Shown here in pieces: positions 1-5,158 of a stretch of DNA of 5,158 bases. The translations under genes were made by a program, and so were the position numbers. How positions within the stretch are numbered: the first letter of the stretch is position 1; each line of letters begins with the position of its first letter. Source of the DNA: Succinivibrionaceae bacterium (lineage in GTDB: Bacteria > Pseudomonadota > Gammaproteobacteria > Enterobacterales > Succinivibrionaceae); assembly GCA_003477345.1 (NCBI GenBank), contig DMTG01000216.1:1-5158 (forward strand). Reading direction: 5' to 3'. Under the pieces are notes generated by a model. The model was not told where the DNA came from. It saw nothing but the letters and a program-made list of their open reading frames with translations, and did not search any database.

Positions 1-10
1 TCCCGCTCGT

Positions 11-874
11 TTAAATTGTAATTTCGTAGTCTGCCTTGAAGGTGGCACCAACTGCAAGGGAATTGCCGTATTCACGTCTGTCCAGCGGTAGAGCGCGTAC
101 AGCGCTGTCGCAGCGGCCGTACCATGGCTCGATGCAGACAAAAGGCGCATTCTTCTTTACAGGAGACCAGATGCCGAAAACCGGGGTTCTGAACTTTACC
201 TTAAGATAAGGAGTGCCGTCTGCTTTGAGCAGGGCGATTTCATTTGCCTGGCAGTCAGGGAAAATCAGCGCATCATTGTCAAAAACCGAGTTGTCAAAGG
301 TCCAGATGCCGTCATCGGTCTTAAGTGAGTAGACATCATCTTTGCACAGGCCATGTTCGTTTATCAGCTGATAGTGGAGCTCATTTTTATTGTCAAAGCT
401 GATTTTGGCGGTGCTGTCGGTCTGGTCATAGGGGCAGTAGAAAGCCGGGTGTGCTCCGATGGAGAAGTAGATGGTTTCACGGTCGGTGTTTACAACCTCC
501 CAGGACACTTTTATGGTGCTGTCGGTAAGCTCGTAGGAGATGATGAGCTCAAAGTCGAAAGGATAAAGCTCATGGGTCTTTTCTGAAGACTTAAGCGAGA
601 ACTTTATTTTTGAGTCGTCTTTGGAGATCAGCGTAAAGTCGCTGTCGCGTGCAAAGCCGTGCTGTCCCATTTTATAGGTGCGGCCTTTCCATTCAAAGGA
701 TCCTTCTCTGAACTGTCCTACCACCGGAAACAGCACTGGGGATGATCGCTTCCAGTAGGTTGGATCGGCCTGCCATAGGAATTCGTGACCGCGGGTATTT
801 CTGATGGAGCGCAGTTCTGCTCCGTGATCATTTATTACGATTGCAAGTCTGCTGTTGGATATTTCGTACTGCAT
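11..874 (-). CDS. LacX/YeaD-type aldose 1-epimerase family protein
   Basis: A 287-residue protein of the galactose-mutarotase-like beta-sandwich fold, close to the usual length of LacX-type members. Family members interconvert alpha and beta anomers of sugars or sugar phosphates in the cytoplasm; the exact substrate cannot be read from sequence. Recognisable blocks are WKRSSPVLFPVVG (41-53), the HGFAR motif (72-76), GAHPAF (140-145) and IEPWYGRCD (248-256). By analogy with GalM, His72 and His142 would be the acid/substrate-binding histidines, Glu249 the general base and Arg43 a sugar contact. There is no signal peptide or membrane segment. The ATG at 872-874 is preceded by a purine-rich AAGAGAG with a 6-base spacer, and the N-terminus begins as family members do. 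It ends with TAA at 11-13, and nothing can be said about what follows. No sugar-catabolic partner is visible beside it. The family call is firm; the substrate is unknown. Confidence 0.92.
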   Translation of the reverse strand: MQYEISNSRLAIVINDHGAELRSIRNTRGHEFLWQADPTYWKRSSPVLFPVVGQFREGSFEWKGRTYKMGQHGFARDSDFTLISKDDSKIKFSLKSSEKTHELYPFDFELIISYELTDSTIKVSWEVVNTDRETIYFSIGAHPAFYCPYDQTDSTAKISFDNKNELHYQLINEHGLCKDDVYSLKTDDGIWTFDNSVFDNDALIFPDCQANEIALLKADGTPYLKVKFRTPVFGIWSPVKKNAPFVCIEPWYGRCDSAVRALPLDRREYGNSLAVGATFKADYEITI

Positions 875-895
875 TTTGATCTCTCTTGCTTAATT

Positions 896-924
896 AGTAT
901 ATTGACGCTCCCCCATGGCTGAAG
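896..924 (-). promoter_or_regulatory. Candidate promoter of the epimerase gene at the transposon-end junction
   Basis: On the minus strand a TATACT -10-like hexamer lies at 901-896. With a 16-17 base spacer, the -35 position falls on TTCAGC/CTTCAG (918-924), a weak match inside the hairpin of the IS200/IS605-like end. Transcription would start near 889, leaving a leader of about 15 bases that still contains the purine-rich ribosome site. The -10 hexamer directly abuts the inferred element tip, so the promoter would be a hybrid of element and host sequence. The -35 is poor and the call rests on pattern only. Confidence 0.35.
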
Positions 925-957
925 CCAGGGGCTTTTCGGGCACAATTTGGTAATTGT
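902..957 (-). mobile_element. Orphan IS200/IS605-like right end (remnant, omega-RNA-like 3' end)
   Basis: Read on the minus strand, this stretch has the look of an IS200/IS605 right end. There is a perfect small hairpin ACAATT-ACCA-AATTGT (957-942), then an imperfect GC-rich hairpin with CCCCTGGC and GCCATGGGG arms around a TTCA loop, then GAGCG and a terminal TCAA (905-902). Right-end hairpins of this kind, with a bulged T and a TCAA-like cleavage site a few bases later, are typical of the family and form the 3' end of the TnpB guide RNA. No tnpA or tnpB reading frame is present nearby, and I cannot define a left end. It is therefore either a decayed remnant or a short non-autonomous derivative. 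About 50 bases further upstream on this strand (960-1010) may belong to it but show no decisive feature. Confidence 0.55.
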
Positions 958-1012
958 AGTAAAAAAAGAGCTCGCAGGTAAGCGTTCTGAACGGAGTTGC
1001 CAATTAGACCGT

Positions 1013-1051
1013 AAAAAGGCTGTCAGCATGAATTTAGAAGCCAGCCTTTTT
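1013..1051 (-). terminator. Terminator-like inverted repeat after the small membrane-protein gene
   Basis: A perfect 10-base inverted repeat (AAAAAGGCTG / CAGCCTTTTT, arms 1042-1051 and 1013-1022) lies just past the stop codon at 1063-1065. Read on the minus strand it gives a GGCTG/CAGCC core flanked by an A-tract and a U-tract, the form of an intrinsic terminator. The 19-base loop is long and the GC core is only five pairs, so it may be weak. A second 7-base hairpin (AAGCCAG / CTGGCTT, arms 1038-1044 and 1052-1058) overlaps its upstream arm. Confidence 0.5.
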
Positions 1052-1062
1052 CTGGCTTACTT

Positions 1063-1452
1063 CTACCTGTCCTGATTCATGATGGCCTTGTAGGTGTGAA
1101 CCAGGGTGATAATCCACAGCACAAACATCATAGGATAGCCGATGAGCAGGGCGCACAGCAGAGCGCAGACAAAGTAGCCTATAAAATAGAGAAAGGCAAT
1201 GCCCAGACTGCCCAGAACACTGCGGTGTGCCAGCAGCCAGAAAGCAAAGAAGAGGCCGATGCAGTTGAACAGGAAGACGACCAGTACGCCTATTACTGCA
1301 TCCGTCTGTCTGGTGCCGAAGACAGCATTCTGATCGCCAGACATGCCTGTCTGCATGCCGTTCTGCTGGAACTGTTCCTGTCCATGCTGAAACTGCTGCT
1401 GATTCTGCTGGAACTGCTGCTCCTTATCGCTGTTGAAATCCGCGTCTTCCAT
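1063..1452 (-). CDS. Small membrane protein with Gln-rich heptad-repeat N-terminus, function unknown
   Basis: A 129-residue protein that I do not recognise. The hydrophilic N-terminus (1-50) contains three seven-residue units with Phe at 14, 21 and 28 in a Gln/Asn-rich setting. The rest is hydrophobic: one membrane segment at about 52-74, a second at about 79-105, and a probable third at about 107-120, ending in a short polar tail. The layout resembles small multi-pass proteins of the DUF4870/TM2 sort, but I see no diagnostic motif. I chose the ATG at 1450-1452 because GAGG (1458-1461) sits five bases upstream. An in-frame GTG at 1507-1509 would add 19 residues but has no ribosome site and would lie upstream of the candidate promoter. 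The gene stands alone, divergent from the DUF5131 gene. The membrane location is well supported; no role is proposed. Confidence 0.72.
   Translation of the reverse strand: MEDADFNSDKEQQFQQNQQQFQHGQEQFQQNGMQTGMSGDQNAVFGTRQTDAVIGVLVVFLFNCIGLFFAFWLLAHRSVLGSLGIAFLYFIGYFVCALLCALLIGYPMMFVLWIITLVHTYKAIMNQDR
1360..1422 (-). repeat. Three tandem 21-base units encoding a Gln-rich heptad
   Basis: Three in-frame 21-base units encode EQQFQQN, QQQFQHG and QEQFQQN, residues 11-31 of the small membrane protein. The Phe and the following Gln are invariant and most other positions are Gln or Asn. The units are imperfect copies built largely of CAG codons, consistent with expansion by slippage or unequal pairing. 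The seven-residue spacing of a single hydrophobic residue would place the Phe side chains on one face if the segment is helical. Confidence 0.75.
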
Positions 1453-1480
1453 AGTAGCCTCGGTACTCTCTTTACTAATG

Positions 1481-1509
1481 ATTGTAACCTGCCTTAGAGA
1501 ATAACTCAC
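1481..1509 (-). promoter_or_regulatory. Candidate promoter of the small membrane-protein gene
   Basis: A TACAAT -10-like hexamer lies at 1486-1481 on the minus strand, placing a start of transcription near 1474. That gives a leader of about 22 bases containing the GAGG site before the ATG at 1452. The -35 position (about 1504-1509) is a poor match and touches the 10-base palindrome at 1508-1517. This supports the shorter start of the gene but is only a pattern match. Confidence 0.35.
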
Positions 1510-1517
1510 AGCGCTGT
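1508..1517. repeat. Perfect 10-base palindrome ACAGCGCTGT, possible operator
   Basis: The sequence ACAGCGCTGT equals its own reverse complement. It lies at the -35 edge of the candidate promoter for the leftward gene, where a dimeric regulator could bind. It is short enough to arise by chance, and no regulator gene is present in the window. Confidence 0.3.
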
Positions 1518-1555
1518 ATTTTTACTGTGACTGCTGGAACATTAAGTAAATCAGG

Positions 1556-1588
1556 ATGCAGATCTTTTTTTTAAAACAAGATCTGTAT
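1556..1588. repeat. 11-base inverted repeat in the divergent intergenic region
   Basis: The arms ATGCAGATCTT (1556-1566) and AAGATCTGTAT (1578-1588) match at ten of eleven positions; the remaining pair would be G-U in RNA. The 11-base centre is a T-tract followed by AAAA. It sits between the two divergent genes, about 40 bases upstream of the TATAAT for the rightward gene. It does not look like an intrinsic terminator, because the T-run is inside the structure rather than after it. A regulator site or a cruciform-forming element is possible. Confidence 0.5.
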
Positions 1589-1625
1589 GCTCTCAGAGAT
1601 TAGCTAAAAGAGTGCCTAAAGCAGA

Positions 1626-1631
1626 TATAAT
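1626..1631 (+). promoter_or_regulatory. Candidate -10 box (TATAAT) for the DUF5131 gene
   Basis: A consensus TATAAT lies 41 bases before the ATG at 1673, implying a leader of roughly 35 bases. No good TTGACA-like -35 is found at 16-18 bases upstream (around 1602-1609 the sequence is AGCTAAAA), so activity may depend on an activator or on the surrounding AT-rich sequence. Confidence 0.45.
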
Positions 1632-1672
1632 CACTCTGATAAAGCCATAGAACTGAGCACTATAAAATCTCA

Positions 1673-2584
1673 ATGATCATCTGGAATCCGTGGCACGGCT
1701 GTCACAAGGTAAGTGAAGGCTGTGCGCACTGCTACATGTACTTTTTAGACAGAATGCGCGGTCTTGATACTTCTGATATCTGCCGCACTAAGAGCTTTTC
1801 TATGCCTATAGAGCGCGGCCGCGACGGCCGCTATAAGCTGCCGTCCGGCATGACTCTGTATGTAGGTCTGTCTACCGATTTCTTTTTAGAAGAGGCCGAT
1901 GAGTGGCGCTCTGAGTGCTGGAAAATGATGCGCGAGCGGCCTGATATTATCTTTCGGCTGTTAACCAAAAGAGCCAGTAGAATCAGAGAGTGTCTGCCTC
2001 CTGACTGGGGTGACGGCTACAAAAACGTCATGCTGCAGGTCACCTGTGAAAACCAGCGCAGAGCCGATGAAAGACTGCCTCTCCTCATTGAGATCCCGGC
2101 AAGGCATAAAGGTTTTATGGCAGCGCCTTTTATAGGAGCTATAGATGCCTCTTTGTATCTTAAGAGCGGACAGCTTGAGGAAGTTGTATGCGGCGGCGAG
2201 AACTACGACGGAGCGCGCGAGTGCCGCTATGAGTGGGTGCACTCGTTAAGTGAGCAGTGCAGAGAGGCAGGCGTTACCTTTGATTTCATGGAGACGGGCA
2301 CTGTGTTTGTAAAAGACGGCCGCCGCTACCGTATTCCGAATAAAAGAGTTCAGAGCAGACAGGCCTTCAGATCAGGACTCAGTTTTCAGGGACGCAGAAT
2401 TAACTATGATCTAAGCCTGCCCGAAGATGATCTGCTAGGAGGCCTTGTAAGTTTCAGAGCAGGCGATATTCCTTTCTATACACCGCATTTTCGCGAGCAC
2501 TGCCAAACCTGCGGCAGCAGGCTTATCTGCAACGGCTGCTCTGACTGCGGCAGCTGCGACACGGAGAAAGGTCTTAATAAATAA
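1673..2584 (+). CDS. DUF5131 / phage Gp37-Gp68 family protein, radical-SAM-like
   Basis: A 303-residue protein of the DUF5131 family (phage Gp37/Gp68), found in phages and bacteria and of unknown biochemical function. The N-terminus WNPWHGC...GC.HCY holds Cys10, Cys17 and Cys20 (CX6CX2C), an arrangement that recalls a radical-SAM Fe-S site but is not the classical CX3CX2C. Further family landmarks are LLTKR (96-100), VTCENQ.RAD (123-132), CGGEN (173-177) and the WVHSL...C..AGVTF stretch (188-203). The C-terminus adds a Cys cluster at 277, 280, 286, 289, 292 and 295, likely to bind a metal or a second Fe-S cluster. The ATG at 1673 is the only start available, since an in-frame stop lies at 1640-1642. 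No clear ribosome site precedes it, so initiation may be weak or leader-dependent. The gene is alone, convergent with lon. The family link to phages suggests horizontal acquisition, but no other phage gene is visible. Confidence 0.85.
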   Translation: MIIWNPWHGCHKVSEGCAHCYMYFLDRMRGLDTSDICRTKSFSMPIERGRDGRYKLPSGMTLYVGLSTDFFLEEADEWRSECWKMMRERPDIIFRLLTKRASRIRECLPPDWGDGYKNVMLQVTCENQRRADERLPLLIEIPARHKGFMAAPFIGAIDASLYLKSGQLEEVVCGGENYDGARECRYEWVHSLSEQCREAGVTFDFMETGTVFVKDGRRYRIPNKRVQSRQAFRSGLSFQGRRINYDLSLPEDDLLGGLVSFRAGDIPFYTPHFREHCQTCGSRLICNGCSDCGSCDTEKGLNK

Positions 2585-2641
2585 AAAGCGGACTGACAGT
2601 GAATATCAGTCCGCCTGTTATCTTTAGCTTAAGACCTTTTT
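2567..2641 (+). terminator. Outer inverted repeat, terminator for the DUF5131 gene
   Basis: A perfect 11-base inverted repeat (AAAGGTCTTAA at 2567-2577, TTAAGACCTTT at 2629-2639) encloses the inner terminator hairpin. On the plus strand the right arm runs into TTTTT (2637-2641), as expected for termination of rightward transcription. The left arm overlaps the last codons of the DUF5131 gene and the right arm abuts the lon stop codon (2640-2642). Because the arms are far apart, folding probably depends on the inner hairpin closing first. Confidence 0.6.
2583..2614 (-). terminator. Intrinsic terminator of the lon-type gene
   Basis: A perfect 9-base stem (GCGGACTGA / TCAGTCCGC, arms 2588-2596 and 2606-2614) with a 9-base loop. 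Read on the minus strand it is followed at once by TTTTTATTT, a textbook intrinsic terminator 25 bases past the lon stop. In the plus direction the same stem is followed by CTGTTATCTTT, a poorer U-tract, so its main job is to end leftward transcription. Confidence 0.85.
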
Positions 2642-5158
2642 ACTTGGCGGTCTTTCTTGCCTTGACGCTTTTGGATGTCTTGGTGTTTTTCTCGAAAATA
2701 GACGGGAAAATCACCTTGGCCACATCGTCATAGCGGTCGGCAAAATAGAAGTTTACGCCGTTCTTGACCTCGTCCGGCAGCTCCTTGACATCGCCTTCAT
2801 TGGCCTTAGGGCAGATGATGTTGAAGATGCCCATGCGTCTTGCGGCAATGGTCTTCTCTCTTAAGCCGCCGATGGCCAGCACCTGACCTGTAAGCGAGAG
2901 CTCGCCGGTCATGGCGATATCCTCTCTAGGCTTCTTGTTTAAAGCCAGTGAGAGCAGGGAAGAGGCCATGGTTACACCGGCACTCGGACCGTCCTTAGGA
3001 GTAGCTCCCTCCGGTACGTGGAGGTGGATCTGAGCCTTGTCAAAGAAGCCCTTGTGCTTAGGTGAATAGCGTTCGATATTGGCCTGTACATAGCTGTAGG
3101 CAATCTGGGCTGACTCCTTCATGACGTCGCCTAGCGAGCCTGTAAGGGTAAAGCCGTGGCCGTGCTGGTGAATACGGTTGGATTCAACCGGCAGAGTGGC
3201 ACCGCCTACTGAAGTCCAGGCAAGACCTGTGATTACGCCTACTCCGTTGATGTTCTTTTCTTTTCTGAACGGAGCTGTACCCAGCAGATCTTCGAGATCT
3301 TCTGACTTCACGGTAACGCTCTTTGCTCCTTCAACAAGCTTGACGGCGGCCTTGCGAATGAGCTTGTCTATGGCTCTCTCTAATGAGCGCACACCGCTTT
3401 CACGGGCGTATTCCTCGATGATCTGCTTTAAGACGTCATCTGACAGCTTGAACTGAGTCTTCTTCATATTGGATTTCTTAAGTCCACGCGGCAGCAGATG
3501 GTTCTTGGCAATCTTCAGCTTCTCTTCTGCAATGTAGCCAGAGAGGGTGATTGGATCCATTCTGTCTAGGAGTGGCCCCGGAATCCCCTCAACCGTGTTG
3601 GCAGTGCAGATGAATAGGCAGTCAGACAGATCGAGCTTCTCGTCGAGGTAGTGATCGAGGAAGTTGCTGTTCTGCTCCGGATCGAGAGTCTCGAGCAGGG
3701 CAGAGCCCGGATCACCCTGATAGGAGCGTGACAGCTTGTCAATCTCATCTAGCATGATCACTGGGTTCATGACCTTGGTTTCTCTCAGGGCATGCACCAT
3801 TTCACCAGGCATGGCTCCTATATAGGTCTTGCGGTGACCCTTGATGACCGACTCATCGTTCACGCCGCCTAGGGACAGTCTGAAGAACGGACGGTTCAGC
3901 GCCTTGGCAATTGACTTGCCGATGGAGGTTTTGCCGACTCCAGGAGGTCCTACAAACAGAATTATGGAGCCGCGGGTGCTGCCCTTGAGAGCGCCCTGGG
4001 CAATAAATTCGATGATACGGTCTTTAACATCCTTGAGGCCTTCGTGATCTTTATCTAAGATCTTGCGGGCCTTCTCGAGGTCAAATTCTTCCTTGGTCTT
4101 CTTGCCCCACGGAATGGTGCTCAGAATATCAAGATAGTTTCTGGTAACCGCATACTCAGGAGAGCCTGATTCGAGCACATTGAGCTTCTTGATTTCGCTT
4201 GCGAATCTCTTCTTGATGTTCTCAGGCGGATTGAGCTTCTTCATGCGGTTTTCAAATTCGGTGGCATCAGCGGTCTTGTCGTCCACGCGTGTGCCCAGTT
4301 CCTTCTGAATCTCGGAGAGCTGCTCTCTTAAAATGAAATCGCGCTGTCTCTTGTTCAGACGGTTATTGACGGATCCCTTGATCTTATCCTGAAGCTTGGC
4401 AGCCTTCAGCTCTTTCTGAATCAGAGCGCTTGAATACTTGAGTCTTTCAAGAATCGGCAGAGTATCGAGCACATGCTGCAGCTCTGAGGCGTTTGAGGTG
4501 GTAATGGAGGCGGCGCAGTCGGCAAGCATCGACGGATCGTTCTGGTTGAAGCGCAGCAGATACTGTCTCATCTCCTCGGTGTAAAGAGGATTTAAAGGCA
4601 GCAGTTCCTGAATGGAAGCCACTAAAGACATCGAATAGGCTTTGACGGATATAGCATCTTCTGAGTCCTGGGCAGGCATTTGGCTTGCAGGGTAGAAGAC
4701 ATTGGCCTTGGAGTTTTTTTTGTAGTTTACCCAGGAGGAAATACGCACACGGCACAGGCCTTCGCAGATGAAATGAATCTCATCCGGGGTGGTCTTGGCG
4801 TGCAGAAGTCTTACGAGAGTACCGGTCAGAGGATAGTCCTTCTCCTCGATAGTGGCGGAGGTGCTGTTCTCTGGCGGCTTGTCTCCTAGAGAGAATACGG
4901 CAAAGACTTTCTGTTCGCTTTTGGCGATTTCAACTACAGTATCTTCCCAGTCGGCAGTGATCTGCATCGGAGCTATCTGACTTGGCATGATTGGTCTGCC
5001 GTAGGTTGGCACCACGTAGACCTGCGGCGGCAGAGCTTCATTGGTGATCTCTTTTAATCTGTCACTGCTGCCGTCCTGAGAAGCATCAGCAGGGCCTTTT
5101 TCACTCTGAGGCTGTACACTGACAGGAGAGCTCTCCTGCGGGACTTCACATGCGGCAA
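2640..5158 (-). CDS. lon: ATP-dependent Lon-type protease, AsrA-like, 5' end outside window
   Basis: A cytoplasmic AAA+ serine protease that unfolds and degrades damaged or regulatory proteins as a ring oligomer. The frame is open from the TAA at 2640-2642 to the window edge (838 residues visible). Counting from the GTG at 5013-5015, the order is a LON substrate-binding domain (about 1-200), coiled linker (200-300), AAA+ module with Walker A GPPGVGKT (356-363), Walker B VIMLDEIDK (419-427), sensor-1 Asn473, arginine finger Arg485 and sensor-2 Arg543, then the protease domain with PKDGPSAG (Ser678) and Lys721. The 43-residue Ser-Lys spacing equals that of E. coli Lon, so it should be active. 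That GTG is not the start: 47 more codons, Ser/Gln/Glu/Pro-rich and without ATG, GTG or TTG, precede it. The opening VYVVPTYGRPIMPSQIAP resembles the second, AsrA-type Lon of Pseudomonas and relatives more than classical Lon; that is my recollection of the family. A basic tail follows the protease domain. Confidence 0.95.
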   Translation of the reverse strand, partial: AACEVPQESSPVSVQPQSEKGPADASQDGSSDRLKEITNEALPPQVYVVPTYGRPIMPSQIAPMQITADWEDTVVEIAKSEQKVFAVFSLGDKPPENSTSATIEEKDYPLTGTLVRLLHAKTTPDEIHFICEGLCRVRISSWVNYKKNSKANVFYPASQMPAQDSEDAISVKAYSMSLVASIQELLPLNPLYTEEMRQYLLRFNQNDPSMLADCAASITTSNASELQHVLDTLPILERLKYSSALIQKELKAAKLQDKIKGSVNNRLNKRQRDFILREQLSEIQKELGTRVDDKTADATEFENRMKKLNPPENIKKRFASEIKKLNVLESGSPEYAVTRNYLDILSTIPWGKKTKEEFDLEKARKILDKDHEGLKDVKDRIIEFIAQGALKGSTRGSIILFVGPPGVGKTSIGKSIAKALNRPFFRLSLGGVNDESVIKGHRKTYIGAMPGEMVHALRETKVMNPVIMLDEIDKLSRSYQGDPGSALLETLDPEQNSNFLDHYLDEKLDLSDCLFICTANTVEGIPGPLLDRMDPITLSGYIAEEKLKIAKNHLLPRGLKKSNMKKTQFKLSDDVLKQIIEEYARESGVRSLERAIDKLIRKAAVKLVEGAKSVTVKSEDLEDLLGTAPFRKEKNINGVGVITGLAWTSVGGATLPVESNRIHQHGHGFTLTGSLGDVMKESAQIAYSYVQANIERYSPKHKGFFDKAQIHLHVPEGATPKDGPSAGVTMASSLLSLALNKKPREDIAMTGELSLTGQVLAIGGLREKTIAARRMGIFNIICPKANEGDVKELPDEVKNGVNFYFADRYDDVAKVIFPSIFEKNTKTSKSVKARKTAK

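Noticed and set aside
905..935. GC-rich hairpin with CTTTT after it on the plus strand, read as a rightward terminator
   Set aside because: There is no plus-strand gene upstream to terminate. The bulged arms and adjacent TCAA on the other strand fit an IS200/IS605 end better.
835..1029. A 64-codon open frame on the minus strand across the transposon-end region
   Set aside because: It overlaps the start of the epimerase gene, runs through hairpin arms and matches no TnpB C-terminal motif that I can recognise.
1096..1497. A 133-codon open frame on the plus strand opposite the small membrane protein
   Set aside because: It is the antisense reading of the Gln-rich and hydrophobic gene; its Leu-rich stretch is simply the complement of CAG codons. 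No ribosome site or family motif is seen.
1453..1509. Longer version of the small membrane protein starting at GTG 1507-1509
   Set aside because: There is no ribosome site before that GTG, the added 19 residues look like random sequence, and it would start upstream of the likely promoter. The ATG at 1452 has GAGG at a good distance.
4447..4755. A 102-codon frame on the minus strand inside the Lon gene
   Set aside because: It is an out-of-frame shadow of the LON domain coding region, without a recognisable motif or independent start signals.
5013..5015. GTG as the start of the Lon-type protein
   Set aside because: The frame stays open to the window edge with protein-like codons, and a start here would cut off the first strand of the LON domain. 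The true start must lie outside the window.

Overview
The window carries four protein-coding genes from a bacterial chromosome. The lon-type gene and the coding style suggest a gammaproteobacterium. A host-associated anaerobe of the Succinivibrionaceae type is possible, but that is a guess: there is no rRNA or other marker here, and the assignment rests mainly on the Lon N-terminal sequence.

Layout: (1) 11-874, minus strand, a complete LacX/YeaD-type aldose 1-epimerase homologue. (2) 875-1062, a short non-coding stretch holding what looks like an orphan IS200/IS605-type right end (tip at 902) immediately upstream of the epimerase gene, plus a terminator-like inverted repeat (1013-1051) behind the next gene. 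(3) 1063-1452, minus strand, a small unrecognised membrane protein with a Gln-rich heptad-repeat N-terminus. (4) 1453-1672, a 220-base divergent intergenic region with two palindromes and candidate promoters in both directions. (5) 1673-2584, plus strand, a DUF5131 (phage Gp37/Gp68) protein with a radical-SAM-like cysteine motif and an extra Cys-rich tail. (6) 2567-2641, nested inverted repeats where two genes converge, reading as an intrinsic terminator in each direction. (7) 2640 to the window edge, minus strand, an ATP-dependent Lon protease of the AsrA-like type. Its frame is open to the edge, so its true start lies outside.

The genes do not form one pathway: sugar anomer interconversion, an unknown membrane protein, a probable Fe-S enzyme of phage-linked family, and protein quality control. 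Each seems to be its own transcription unit. I do not see a clear new multi-gene system. The points most worth a second look are the orphan transposon end that may supply the epimerase promoter, the double terminator between DUF5131 and lon, and the Cys-rich tail of the DUF5131 protein.
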